A DNA stretch of 64,000 nt from Sulfuricella denitrificans skB26 (GTDB taxonomy: Bacteria > Pseudomonadota > Gammaproteobacteria > Burkholderiales > Sulfuricellaceae). The stretch spans positions 1,364,001-1,428,000 of the forward strand of contig NC_022357.1 in assembly GCF_000297055.2 (NCBI RefSeq). The letters run 5' to 3'. Below are positions 17,771 to 25,526 of the stretch, one piece after another (the stretch's first letter is position 1; every line of letters starts with the position of its first letter). The notes beneath the pieces are model-generated. The model did not search any database and was not told the DNA's origin. It saw only the letters and a list, made by a program, of their open reading frames with translations. The position numbers and the translations under genes were made by a program.

Positions 17771-19222
17771 CTAACCGTTTGCCAGTCTCTGCAGCACCGC
17801 TTTAAGCAGCTGCCAGCAGCGTCCTACCGATTCGATCTCGACGCTTTCTCCCGGCGCATGAGCGCCGCGGATGTCCGGCCCGAAGGAAATCATGTCCAGA
17901 TGCGGATGGCTGGACGCGAGCAGGCCGCACTCCAGCCCGGCATGGATAACCTGCAGGTTGGCGGGCTGTCCGAATTCCTGACGGTAAACCTGTTGGCAAA
18001 GGTCGAGCAGGGGAGAGGCGGGGTTTGGTGTCCAGCCCGGATAGGCGCCATCCTTCCAAGCGCGCATTCCAGATGAAGCAGCATGCGTGACCACCTCGTC
18101 GGCCAGCGTATCGGCGCGTGCATCGTGCAGCGAGCGTACCTTGAACGTGGCGCGGAACACGCCCTGTTCGAGCGCGACCACGCCGAGATTGCAGGAGGTA
18201 TCCGTCACACCGGGAAAGGCATCGCTGGTGCGCGCCACGCCGTTGGCAGCAGTATTGAGGAAGTCGAGTAATCGATTCTGGTCTGCACGTAAAATGGAGC
18301 TGCCTTGTGGCGTATTGCAAGGTTCGCATGCCAGCGACACTTTCGCATCCACCTTCGCGAAGTGTTTCCGCCATGGCGTAAGTTTCTGTTGCGCCCAAGC
18401 TTCCAGTTGCGCCGCATCAGCAGCAGGCAGCGCGAATACCGCAAATGCCTCGCGAGGAATCGCGTTGCGCGCCGTGCCGCCCTGCATGCCGATCAGGCGC
18501 AAATTGAAGAGTTCGGCCAGCTCATGCAGCGCCTCCACCAGCAGCTTGATCGCATTGCCGCGCCCGAGATGGATGTCGATGCCGGAGTGGCCACCGCGCA
18601 GCCCGGACACTTCCAGTCGCATCAACGCATAACCCGACGGCAAGCCTTCCTGTGCGCAGTCGTGGCGCACCTCCACATCCACGCCGCCCGCGCAGCCCAA
18701 ATAGAAATGCCCCCACTCCTCGGTGTCGAGGTTGATCAGCGTCTTGCCCTGCAAGGTGCTGGGGGCCAGACCGCGCGCACCATCCATGCCCGATTCCTCG
18801 TTGATGGTGAGCAGCACTTCCAGCGCCGGATGAATCAGCCCAGGCTCTTCCAGCGCAGCCAGCGCAAGCGCTACGCCGATGCCGTTATCAGCACCAAGCG
18901 TGGTGTTTTCAGCGATGACCCAGCCATCGCGCACCACTGTCTGGATCGCATCGTGCTCGAAGTCGTGCTGCGTGCCGGAATTAGCCTGGCAAACCATGTC
19001 GAGATGCCCCTGCATGATCACGCCGGGCATCGCCTCGCAACCGGAGCTGGCAGGCTTGCGCAGAATTAGATTGCCGACAGCATCAACCTGGGTCGAAATA
19101 CCAAGATTCACCGCCCAGGCAATCAGGTGGTCGCGTAGCGCCGCCTCATGCAGGGAGGAACGTGGGATGGCGCAGAGGGTTGCGAAGTGTGCCCAGACGG
19201 AATGGGGTTGCAGGTTTTTCAT
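17771..19222 (-). CDS. pepD: Aminoacyl-histidine dipeptidase (peptidase D, M20 family)
   Basis: Cytoplasmic zinc dipeptidase that splits Xaa-His and other dipeptides. M20 motifs: GHLDMVCQ (first metal-binding His and catalytic Asp), LGADNGIGVA (bridging Asp), INEESGMDGA (catalytic Glu pair) and, near the end, HAGLECG. 483 aa, standard for PepD. It converges on the cysteine-rich lipoprotein gene with 7 bp between stops and diverges from the DUF1566 gene. Confidence 0.95.
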   Translation of the reverse strand: MKNLQPHSVWAHFATLCAIPRSSLHEAALRDHLIAWAVNLGISTQVDAVGNLILRKPASSGCEAMPGVIMQGHLDMVCQANSGTQHDFEHDAIQTVVRDGWVIAENTTLGADNGIGVALALAALEEPGLIHPALEVLLTINEESGMDGARGLAPSTLQGKTLINLDTEEWGHFYLGCAGGVDVEVRHDCAQEGLPSGYALMRLEVSGLRGGHSGIDIHLGRGNAIKLLVEALHELAELFNLRLIGMQGGTARNAIPREAFAVFALPAADAAQLEAWAQQKLTPWRKHFAKVDAKVSLACEPCNTPQGSSILRADQNRLLDFLNTAANGVARTSDAFPGVTDTSCNLGVVALEQGVFRATFKVRSLHDARADTLADEVVTHAASSGMRAWKDGAYPGWTPNPASPLLDLCQQVYRQEFGQPANLQVIHAGLECGLLASSHPHLDMISFGPDIRGAHAPGESVEIESVGRCWQLLKAVLQRLANG

Positions 19223-19350
19223 ATCGTTATTCGTTGTTACCGTAGAACACAGGATTTCACGTTATTTTACAGGGCCGAAACCTAAGCCTCCAACTCGGTA
19301 TAAAATTCACTTATTGTTTGCAGTAAAAACCAACTGACAAGGGTTTCAGA

Positions 19351-20730
19351 ATGCGTACTATGGCTCTCATCTTATTTCTGATCAGTATATGTTCATTCGC
19401 CGTTGCTGCTCCTGGCGAACTGGGCGCCGGACACACGCCACCGCCGCAAGCCACACAGGCCTGCCAGGGTAAGTCGCAAGGTGCGGCATGCCGCTTCGAC
19501 ACACCGCGCGGCATCCTCAGCGGAGCTTGCCGCAATGTGCCCAACGCCTTTGCCTGCGTGCCGGATGGCGGCATGCAACAGCGCGGTAACAACGCTCGGC
19601 CTGCACAGAACCGGCCGGTCGGGCAGGGCGGTCCCGTGTCTCAGCCTTTGCCTGCTTCCGCCCCCATAGCTAATACCACTTCGGCCAAGAGCCGGGTGGT
19701 CGACACTGCACAGGTTTATTGCTTTGACGACAATGGCGCCGTCATTACCTGTCCGCAACGCGGTGAAAAATTCTTCGGGCAGGATGCGCAATTTATCGGT
19801 ACCCAACCCGCCTATCGCGACAACGGCGACGGCACGGTGAGCGACCTCAACACAGGGCTGGTCTGGCAGAAGGCGCACAACGCCAAACGCGTGGGTTATT
19901 CCGAAGCCAGGCGCGATTGCGAAGCGTTGGTGCTCGGCGGCAAACATGACTGGCGGCTGCCGTCACTGAAAGAATTGTTTTCCATCGCCGATTTCAGTGG
20001 TTCGCAAGGCACCGGGCGCTTCTATCTGGATAGCCGCTATTTCAATATGGCCTACCCAAGCGCAACAGATGACATGGGTCGTGAAGCGTCGCACCACCCC
20101 GAGATGATGGGGCAGACATGGTCATCGACCCTCTACACCGGCAACCACATGGGGCGAGGGGTGGAAGCGGCGTTCTTCTTCAACTTCTTCGACGGTCATA
20201 TCAAAAACGCGCCGACTTCAGGCCCGTTCAGCCTGTTCCACCGCTGTGTGCGCGGAGCGGAATATCTGGGACACAACGATTTCAGCAATAACAAGGATGG
20301 CAGTGTAAGCGACAACGCCACCGGTCTCACCTGGCAACAAGCTGACGACGGCAAAACGCGCGACTGGCCTGAAGCATTGCGCTATTGCAGCACGCTTAAT
20401 CTGGCCGGTAAGCGTTATTGGCGCCTGCCCAACGTAAAAGAGTTGCAGAGCATCGTAGATTATTCGCGCAATGATCCCGCTATCGACACACGGATTTTTA
20501 CGCAGACTGATCGCAACGGCTGGTACTGGTCGAGCACCACGCACGGTGACAACACGCGCATGGCGTCTTATGTCTGCTTCGGCAAATGCACCTCGTCGGG
20601 GGGCGTGGATACGCATGGTGCGGGCGCGCAACGCGCCGACCCGAAAACCGGAAACCCAACGAGTTATAGCTCACTGGGTGGGCAGAGCGATGCGGTGAGG
20701 ATAGATAACTACGTGCGGTGTGTCAGGTAG
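19351..20730 (+). CDS. Secreted protein with two DUF1566 (Lcl C-terminal-like) domains
   Basis: 459 aa exported protein. Signal peptide ends AVA-APG; residues 20-115 are low-complexity and Pro/Gln-rich with paired cysteines. Two DUF1566 modules follow: first YRDNGDGTVSDLNTGLVWQKA (about 155-175) with DWRLPSLKELFSIAD, then NKDGSVSDNATGLTWQQA with YWRLPNVKELQSIVDYS. These modules are C-type-lectin-like; in Legionella Lcl the domain binds glycans. Surface adhesion is a plausible but unproven role. AAGGG precedes ATG 19351. Confidence 0.85.
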   Translation: MRTMALILFLISICSFAVAAPGELGAGHTPPPQATQACQGKSQGAACRFDTPRGILSGACRNVPNAFACVPDGGMQQRGNNARPAQNRPVGQGGPVSQPLPASAPIANTTSAKSRVVDTAQVYCFDDNGAVITCPQRGEKFFGQDAQFIGTQPAYRDNGDGTVSDLNTGLVWQKAHNAKRVGYSEARRDCEALVLGGKHDWRLPSLKELFSIADFSGSQGTGRFYLDSRYFNMAYPSATDDMGREASHHPEMMGQTWSSTLYTGNHMGRGVEAAFFFNFFDGHIKNAPTSGPFSLFHRCVRGAEYLGHNDFSNNKDGSVSDNATGLTWQQADDGKTRDWPEALRYCSTLNLAGKRYWRLPNVKELQSIVDYSRNDPAIDTRIFTQTDRNGWYWSSTTHGDNTRMASYVCFGKCTSSGGVDTHGAGAQRADPKTGNPTSYSSLGGQSDAVRIDNYVRCVR

Positions 20731-20770
20731 CGCAACGGCTCTGACTGTGAGGTGTGCCAGCTTGTCGCTG

Positions 20771-21577
20771 TCAGGCCTTGATCGCCCGTATCAGCAGATA
20801 TTCGTGGCGGACGACATTGTCATGCAGATATTCGTGCATCAGTTCTTCCATTTCGTTTCGCCACGCTTCCAGGCTGGCGGGGTCGTTCTGCAATGCCTGT
20901 GCGGTGCGGATGAAAGGGCCGGTTTTGGCTTCCAGAAACAGGCGCAAATGTCGTGGGCTGAGTGCCGGAATGGCCATGATGCCCCGTTCGGCGTGCATGC
21001 GTTTGACGCTGTCGCCCATCCGTTGCCGCACGATAGCGACATCACCCCAATGGACTGGTGAAACAATGCCCGGAGGCGGTGGGACATACTTTGCATTCAA
21101 GTCGAACATGCGGCCGATCAATTGTTCGCCGGGCCAGGTGGCGAAGGCAATCATGCCGCCGGGTTTCAACACGCGCAGCATCTCGCTGACCGCGACATCG
21201 TGCCGGGGCGCGAACATATGCCCGAACTGGCTCAACACCACATCGAACGAAGCATCCGGAAAAGGCAGCGCCTCGGCGTCTCCTTCATGCCAGACAATAT
21301 CATCATAGCCGGCAATCGTGGCGCTTTCCTTCGCCTGTGCGAGCAGTGCAGGGGTCAGGTCCAGCCCCGTCACTCTGGCGCCTTTAATGCGCGCTGTGAT
21401 CGCAACCACGCCCGTTCCCGTTCCCACATCCAGCACCGTCTGGCCGCCCGTCACACCGGCATAGCGTACCAGATGGCCGGCCACGGGCGTTGTAAACACG
21501 GCCATTTCGCCGAAATTTCCCAGGGTCCAGGTTTCGCGTTGTCTGGATTTGAATTCGGCTATCGGGTCCATGCTCAT
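20771..21577 (-). CDS. Class I SAM-dependent methyltransferase
   Basis: 268 aa. Motif I VLDVGTGTGVVAITA (about 50-64), acidic end of strand 2 in VTGLDLTPALLA, EGDAEALPFPDASFD (motif II) and MLRVLKPGGMIAFATW (motif III), as in UbiE/COQ5-like small-molecule methyltransferases (Methyltransf_11). Substrate unknown. First gene of the accessory patch that runs to about 26.4 kb. Confidence 0.9.
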   Translation of the reverse strand: MSMDPIAEFKSRQRETWTLGNFGEMAVFTTPVAGHLVRYAGVTGGQTVLDVGTGTGVVAITARIKGARVTGLDLTPALLAQAKESATIAGYDDIVWHEGDAEALPFPDASFDVVLSQFGHMFAPRHDVAVSEMLRVLKPGGMIAFATWPGEQLIGRMFDLNAKYVPPPPGIVSPVHWGDVAIVRQRMGDSVKRMHAERGIMAIPALSPRHLRLFLEAKTGPFIRTAQALQNDPASLEAWRNEMEELMHEYLHDNVVRHEYLLIRAIKA

Positions 21578-21613
21578 GCTAACTCCTTCGAAGTACAGAT
21601 GAACGATTCGTGC

Positions 21614-21695
21614 TCAGCTAAGGTAGGTTGGGCGGAGCGTAGCGATACCCAGCAATTGCCAGCGATGGGTATCGTGTTGCTCAACCCATTCTGCG
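21614..21695. repeat. Palindromic intergenic repeat, copy A
   Basis: 82 bp, matching copy B in length and layout: TCAGCTAAGG leader, then GTTGGGCGGAGCGTAGCGAT, then a half ending TCAACCCATTCTGCG. Outer ends and inner ATACCC/GGGTAT parts are complementary, so nested hairpins can form. It lies between the methyltransferase and the gene at 21734. Confidence 0.85.
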
Positions 21696-21733
21696 CGGGC
21701 TGTACTGTAGCTCGGGCCTAGCCTGTGCTATAG

Positions 21734-22120
21734 CTATTCCGGCACACCTTGCCATAGCATGTCGTATCCCAGTTCCTTGCTGTCGGTACACAACTTGCCC
21801 AGCGCCTCGAATTTATCCTTGAACGTCTTGTCGGCGTGTGACTTTTCGTGCTCCTCATAACTGTTCCAGAATGTGACGATCGCCACATGGCTCTCAGCCG
21901 GAGCTGCGCCGCTCAGAGAACCCTCGTCGGAAACGAAACCCGAAAACTGAAAGACCTGCCCGGCGATAAATCCGCCTTTGTCGCCGCCGTAAGTTTCTTT
22001 CACCACATTGCACATCTCACCCAGTGCCTGCTCGACTTCTTCAATAGTGACGCCGGGTTTGAGTTTGACCGTATTAAAAAGCATCTTGCAGCCGAAAGGG
22101 ATAGTGATAGGTTCAAACAT
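21734..22120 (-). CDS. Hypothetical protein, possibly a dimeric alpha-beta barrel (monooxygenase-like) fold
   Basis: 128 aa soluble protein with good ribosome site (AAGGAGAG, 7 nt before ATG). Layout strand-helix-strand with AIVTFWNSYEEHEKSHADKT recalls the antibiotic-biosynthesis-monooxygenase-like / EthD barrel, where a heme or small molecule binds between two subunits. The family match is by pattern only and no catalytic residues can be pointed out. Confidence 0.6.
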   Translation of the reverse strand: MFEPITIPFGCKMLFNTVKLKPGVTIEEVEQALGEMCNVVKETYGGDKGGFIAGQVFQFSGFVSDEGSLSGAAPAESHVAIVTFWNSYEEHEKSHADKTFKDKFEALGKLCTDSKELGYDMLWQGVPE

Positions 22121-22322
22121 GTCAGGCTCTCCTTGGTAAAGGGCTATGGAATTTGCGCAGGGCAGGCCGACTCGCAGGGATGTTGAAACAACTATTTAGC
22201 TGCGACCCATTATGCCCGATATCGTTCCCTCAGGATTGAAGCGTATCACAGGAATAACAAGGTGGGCGATCTCTGCTGCCGATGGATGTTTTTGCGTCGC
22301 ACCGATAGGCTTCGTAGCCTGG

Positions 22323-22404
22323 TCAGCTAAGGATGGTTGGGTGGAGCGTAGCGATACCCAACACTTGCCAGCGATGAGTATCGCGTTGCTCAACCCATCC
22401 TACG
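22323..22404. repeat. Palindromic intergenic repeat, copy B
   Basis: 82 bp: TCAGCTAAGG leader, GTTGGGTGGAGCGTAGCGAT, ACCCAACA, and the complementary right half ending CTCAACCCATCCTACG. Its right end runs into the 3' end of the minus-strand gene at 22400-23194: the CTA of CCTACG is that gene's TAG stop codon, so insertion of the repeat probably reset the gene's terminus. Confidence 0.87.
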
Positions 22405-23194
22405 CCGCGTTTGTCTCCATTAATTCTAATCTGGTTAAAATCGGCAACAGCGCAAGCCCGGTTCGTTGCTCAAAGACTATCGACTTTGCCTTCAGCTCAT
22501 CCAGTGAAATGTTGATGACGCCTGCGGTTGACGCGAAAGCAATCGTGTTTCCGCTTTTGCACTTGGGGAACATCAGGGTGCGGTCTTCAAAAGCAGATTC
22601 GATATGCGCGAAACCGCCTTTTACCCCGTGACTCAAACCGATCAGATTGACCACCAGCAAGCCTGGCTCGCTTAGCCGTGAGAGGCATGCCCGATAAAAA
22701 GGCAGCGTATTGAGATCGCCGGGGTGAGCGTGCTCATTAAAACCATCAACCAGGATCAGATCGAAAGTCTGGTCGCTGGCCATCATGTAATCGACACCGT
22801 CGCCTATCACCATTTTCAATCGCACCGGATCATCCGGCAGCCCGAAGTGCTCGCTAGCCACATCCACCAGACGCGCATCGATTTCCACCACCGTCAGATG
22901 AGCCAGCGGGCAGTGGCGGTATAGGAATTTTGTCAGCGAGCCTGCGCCGAGGCCGATCAACAGGATGTTGCGCGGAAAGCGGTTTTCATCGCGCATCAGC
23001 AAACACGCCATCATCACCTGCGTGTACTCCAGCTCCAGAGCCCAGGGCCGCGTGACCCGCATCGCGCCTTGCATCCATCGCTTATTAAAATGCAGCGTGC
23101 GCAGGCCGTTACTTTCCCGAATATCTATTGAAAAATCCATAGGCCCATTACTGGGACTCAGTGAGTGAATCAGCGCACTCTGAGTTGTTTTCAT
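22400..23194 (-). CDS. Spermidine-synthase-like methyltransferase-fold protein
   Basis: 264 aa. Aminopropyltransferase/methyltransferase fold: ILLIGLGAGSLTKFLYRHCP (nucleotide loop), LTVVEIDARLVDVA (acidic residue binding ribose), GDGVDYMMAS and DLILVDGFNEH (Asp near the active site). This is the class of stand-alone spermidine synthase homologues; without the full polyamine-binding set the real substrate is uncertain. Its ATG directly follows the TGA of the small gene at 23195, so the two are coupled. The final codons and stop come from repeat copy B. Confidence 0.82.
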   Translation of the reverse strand: MKTTQSALIHSLSPSNGPMDFSIDIRESNGLRTLHFNKRWMQGAMRVTRPWALELEYTQVMMACLLMRDENRFPRNILLIGLGAGSLTKFLYRHCPLAHLTVVEIDARLVDVASEHFGLPDDPVRLKMVIGDGVDYMMASDQTFDLILVDGFNEHAHPGDLNTLPFYRACLSRLSEPGLLVVNLIGLSHGVKGGFAHIESAFEDRTLMFPKCKSGNTIAFASTAGVINISLDELKAKSIVFEQRTGLALLPILTRLELMETNAA

Positions 23195-23377
23195 TCAGGG
23201 TTTGCCGAATAAGTCGTCGAGCGGATTCTTGCTGGCAGGAGGGGTGCCGGGCTTGCGCACTATAAAGGGCGTGCCTGTGTGCTCAGCGAGTTGGCGTGCC
23301 TTCTCGGAAGCGCGCATCAAGGCTTGCGGAACTTTTTGCAGCTCAGGGTCTTTAGAATGGGAAACAGGTGCTTTCAT
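23195..23377 (-). CDS. Small hypothetical protein with KNPLDDLFGKP tail
   Basis: 60 aa, MKAPVSHSK start at 23377. Middle part LMRASEKARQLAEHTGTPFIV reads as an amphipathic helix then a short strand. The last residues KNPLDDLFGKP are shared with the KTSC protein at 24322. The frame continues upstream into repeat copy C, but those codons are repeat sequence, so ATG 23377 is preferred. Its TGA abuts the ATG of the spermidine-synthase-like gene. No family recognised. Confidence 0.6.
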   Translation of the reverse strand: MKAPVSHSKDPELQKVPQALMRASEKARQLAEHTGTPFIVRKPGTPPASKNPLDDLFGKP

Positions 23378-23401
23378 GGCGGTCAGTTTTCTTCCAGTTA
23401 T

Positions 23402-23475
23402 CGTAGGTTGGGTGGAGTGTAGCGATACCCAACAATGGCAAGCGATGGGTATCGCGTCGCTCAACCCATCCTACG
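23402..23475. repeat. Palindromic intergenic repeat, copy C
   Basis: 74 bp with the most regular ends: CGTAGGTTGGGTGGAG at the left and TCAACCCATCCTACG at the right, inner ATACCCAACA and GATGGGTATCGCG. It lies 25 bp upstream of the small gene at 23195-23377, so it is transcribed in or near that gene's leader. Confidence 0.88.
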
Positions 23476-23518
23476 TACTTAGGTAACGATCAGGGCAGGC
23501 CATGATCTCCAAAATACC

Positions 23519-23971
23519 TTAAGCTGCCTGCTTTTCATGTAATCCCTCCCACCCTATGCACGCCAGCCATACATATTGCGGAATCGGTTTGCGGCCGTTT
23601 CGGTAGTAGGCAATCATGCGGCGGCTCATGCCCAGAGCCTGTGCGGCGCTATCGAGGGTGAGATTGTTGCGGTACATCCAGCCAAAGAACATTTCGTGGG
23701 AGGCTTTACCCATTTGTTCGCGTGTCCAGGCATAGACATTGTCGGCGCCGAATTCGCTGTCTTCCCATTCAATACAGGCGCCGTTGCAGGCAGCGTGGGC
23801 CTTGGCGAACAGGGCGGGTTGGCGCAGGTGGGCGAGGGCGCGACCTTTCAACTTGTCGGCAAGGTCAACCTCAAGCGTTTCGCCCGTGCTCCAGCGGATG
23901 CGCAGGCGGCAGGGTTCCAGCGTATCGACGTGAAGGGCACGCGGGAATTCGGTTTTAGTTGAAGTTTTCAT
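23519..23971 (-). CDS. DUF2442 domain protein with C-terminal XRE-like helix-turn-helix (putative antitoxin)
   Basis: 150 aa. Residues 8-75 form a DUF2442 unit (LHVDTLEPCRLRIRWSTG, LEVDLADKLKG, WEDSEFGADNVYAW). Residues 103-135 (NLTLDSAAQALGMSRRMIAY then YRNGRKPIP) are a Cro-like helix-turn-helix. ATG 23971 overlaps the TGA of the DUF4160 gene as ATGA. The order DUF4160-DUF2442 is common and often proposed as toxin-antitoxin; the DNA-binding end suggests it represses its own operon through the palindrome at 24207-24229. Its last 22 codons recur at 25527-25593. Confidence 0.85.
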   Translation of the reverse strand: MKTSTKTEFPRALHVDTLEPCRLRIRWSTGETLEVDLADKLKGRALAHLRQPALFAKAHAACNGACIEWEDSEFGADNVYAWTREQMGKASHEMFFGWMYRNNLTLDSAAQALGMSRRMIAYYRNGRKPIPQYVWLACIGWEGLHEKQAA

Positions 23972-24198
23972 GGGTTTAGTTCCTTCCATTTTTGGCGCAG
24001 CACGGCGCGATTTTCCTGCGCCCATACTAGGGCTTCAACAAGTTCCCGGCGGCTGATGCGGCCAGCAAGGAATTGCATTGTGTCGATTTCGATCAGGCAT
24101 TCGCGGCCATCGTTCATGCCGATATGGAAATGCGGCGGCAGGTGATCGTGTGCATACATTCGGATAACGCAGTTATCAAATCGGTGTAGCGTAGGCAT
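23968..24198 (-). CDS. DUF4160 protein (putative toxin partner)
   Basis: 76 aa, typical of DUF4160: CVIRMYAHDHLPPHFHIG at about 10-27 with the conserved D-H-x-P-P-H-F-H core, then ECLIEIDTMQFLAGRISRRE. The family is usually encoded just before a DUF2442 protein, as here with a four-base overlap. Biochemical activity is not established; the His/Asp cluster could be catalytic. The operator-like palindrome lies 9 bp upstream of its ATG. Confidence 0.87.
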   Translation of the reverse strand: MPTLHRFDNCVIRMYAHDHLPPHFHIGMNDGRECLIEIDTMQFLAGRISRRELVEALVWAQENRAVLRQKWKELNP

Positions 24199-24206
24199 GA
24201 GGTAAT

Positions 24207-24229
24207 ATTAGTGCAACCATTGCACTAAT
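24207..24229. promoter_or_regulatory. Operator-like perfect palindrome upstream of the DUF4160/DUF2442 pair
   Basis: ATTAGTGCAA-CCA-TTGCACTAAT: 10-bp arms with a 3-bp centre. A further TGCAA at 24229-24233 makes a second, overlapping palindrome TTGCA-CTAA-TGCAA (24220-24233), so three alternating half-sites are present. Its position 9-31 bp before the operon start fits autoregulation by the helix-turn-helix protein. Confidence 0.75.
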
Positions 24230-24277
24230 GCAAGGTCTGGTTTTCTTGGTTGATGGACCAATATGCCATAAAGTTTT

Positions 24278-24313
24278 CGTAGGTTGGGTATCGCTACGCT
24301 CAACCCATCCTAC
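24278..24313. repeat. Palindromic intergenic repeat, short copy D
   Basis: 36 bp: CGTAGGTTGGGTATCGCTAC then GCTCAACCCATCCTAC. It keeps both outer ends of the family but lacks the middle, and its core TATCGCTACGCTC is the reverse complement of the left core of copies A-C. It lies between the KTSC gene and the DUF4160 operon. Confidence 0.82.
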
Positions 24314-24321
24314 ACAGGCTA

Positions 24322-24585
24322 TCAGGGCTTGCCGAATAAATCGTCGAGCGGATTCTTGCCGGCAGGGGCGTTGGCGGAAACGCGCTTCGCGGTGAACTCT
24401 TCTTCGATGTTGTCGCGATAGTAGCTCCAGGCCGAACCCGAACTGCTCAGGCGGCGCCAGGCTTCCTCGCCGACGCCGCTGTATTGCAGCATGCTGCCGT
24501 CGTCGAGTTGGACTTGCAGCAACCGGGCGCGCGCATCGTAGCCGATGGCGCGTAACTTACCGGAGTTGATCTTTTTCATTTCCAT
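24322..24585 (-). CDS. KTSC domain protein with KNPLDDLFGKP tail
   Basis: 87 aa. KTSC domain over residues 4-62: INSGKLRAIGYDARARLLQV, LQYSGVGEEAWRRL and AWSYYRDNI, matching V-x-S-x-x-L-x-x-I-G-Y-D and the following strand pattern. KTSC domains are found alone or fused to nucleases and RNA enzymes; their function is poorly known. It ends KNPLDDLFGKP like the small gene at 23195. ATG 24585 is the first codon that gives the family start; no strong ribosome site is visible. It lies 40 bp downstream of the NYN gene on the same strand. Confidence 0.78.
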   Translation of the reverse strand: MEMKKINSGKLRAIGYDARARLLQVQLDDGSMLQYSGVGEEAWRRLSSSGSAWSYYRDNIEEEFTAKRVSANAPAGKNPLDDLFGKP

Positions 24586-24625
24586 GGTGGAATTCTGGAG
24601 ATATTTAGAGCCCGATTCTTTTGAT

Positions 24626-25465
24626 TTATTGCGATGCTGTCCCCATTGGCACTTGAGGCGCTGCCTTTTTGTCACGAACAAAAATTGTTTTGTCGCTTTT
24701 GCGCAGCTCGAAAAGCCCAATGGCCTGAAATAAATCCTTTAATTTGGCGTAACCATAATTGCGAGAATCAAAGGATGCTTGTTTGGCAATATGCTGCCCA
24801 ACCGTACCAAGTCCAGCCCAACCTTCATCATCTGCCGCCGATTCGACTGATTTTCGTAGTAGGTTCACCAGGCGTGTGTTGGCTTTGAGTTCTTTTGTGC
24901 CAACCTTGCTAGCCACAGGCTTCGCTGCCTGCGACGGTGTTGGTGTGAGGGGTGCTCTGGCTGATGATGTAGCCTCCTCTGCTCTTACAACGACTGCTTT
25001 TGCCTCAAGACTCGTTTCAAGTGGCACTGACGCACCGAGATTTTCCAGATACAGAAATTTTGAACAGGCATTGACGAAGGGGTCTGGTGTTTTCTTTTCC
25101 CCGAAACCGAACACTTTAAGCCCGTTAGCACGAATACGCATCACCAGTGGCGTGAAGTCGGAATCACTCGATACGATACAGAAGCCGTTTAAATTCTTGG
25201 TGTAGAGCAAATCCATTGCATCAATGATCATGGCCATGTCGGTCGCATCTTTACCTTTGGTGTAGGCGAACTGTTGCATAGGCTGAATAGCGTAATCATG
25301 CAGCACATTTTCCCAACTTTTTAGGTGCGGACTTTTCCAGTTTCCAAAGGCGCGCCGAATATTGATGACTCCATAGTTGGCAAGTTCATCAAGTATCTCT
25401 TCAATCTTGCTCGCAGGGCTGTTATCCGCATCAATCAGCAAGGCAATGCTTGTGTCATGAGTCAT
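24626..25465 (-). CDS. NYN-domain (PIN-like) ribonuclease with C-terminal LOTUS/OST-HTH domain
   Basis: 279 aa. Residues 5-150 form a NYN/LabA-like PIN domain; acidic metal-binding candidates are Asp12 and Asp14 (LIDADN), Asp76, Asp82 and Asp101/Asp103 (SSDSDF). After an Ala/Pro-rich linker, residues about 195-270 (RLVNLLRKSV, AGLGTVGQHI, YAKLKDLFQAIG) match a LOTUS/OST-HTH fold, which binds RNA. All catalytic acids appear intact, so it is probably an active RNase. Such proteins are suspected in RNA decay or phage defence. Lies among toxin-antitoxin genes. Confidence 0.87.
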   Translation of the reverse strand: MTHDTSIALLIDADNSPASKIEEILDELANYGVINIRRAFGNWKSPHLKSWENVLHDYAIQPMQQFAYTKGKDATDMAMIIDAMDLLYTKNLNGFCIVSSDSDFTPLVMRIRANGLKVFGFGEKKTPDPFVNACSKFLYLENLGASVPLETSLEAKAVVVRAEEATSSARAPLTPTPSQAAKPVASKVGTKELKANTRLVNLLRKSVESAADDEGWAGLGTVGQHIAKQASFDSRNYGYAKLKDLFQAIGLFELRKSDKTIFVRDKKAAPQVPMGTASQ

Positions 25466-25526
25466 ATCAAACTACCTCCACCATTAAACGGGGACAGACT
25501 GAGCTAACCACGGTTTATCCAACAGT

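Noticed and set aside
21614-24313. CRISPR-like array from the four similar repeats
   Set aside because: The copies are 80 bp or less, unevenly spaced by whole genes, palindromic, and no cas genes are present.
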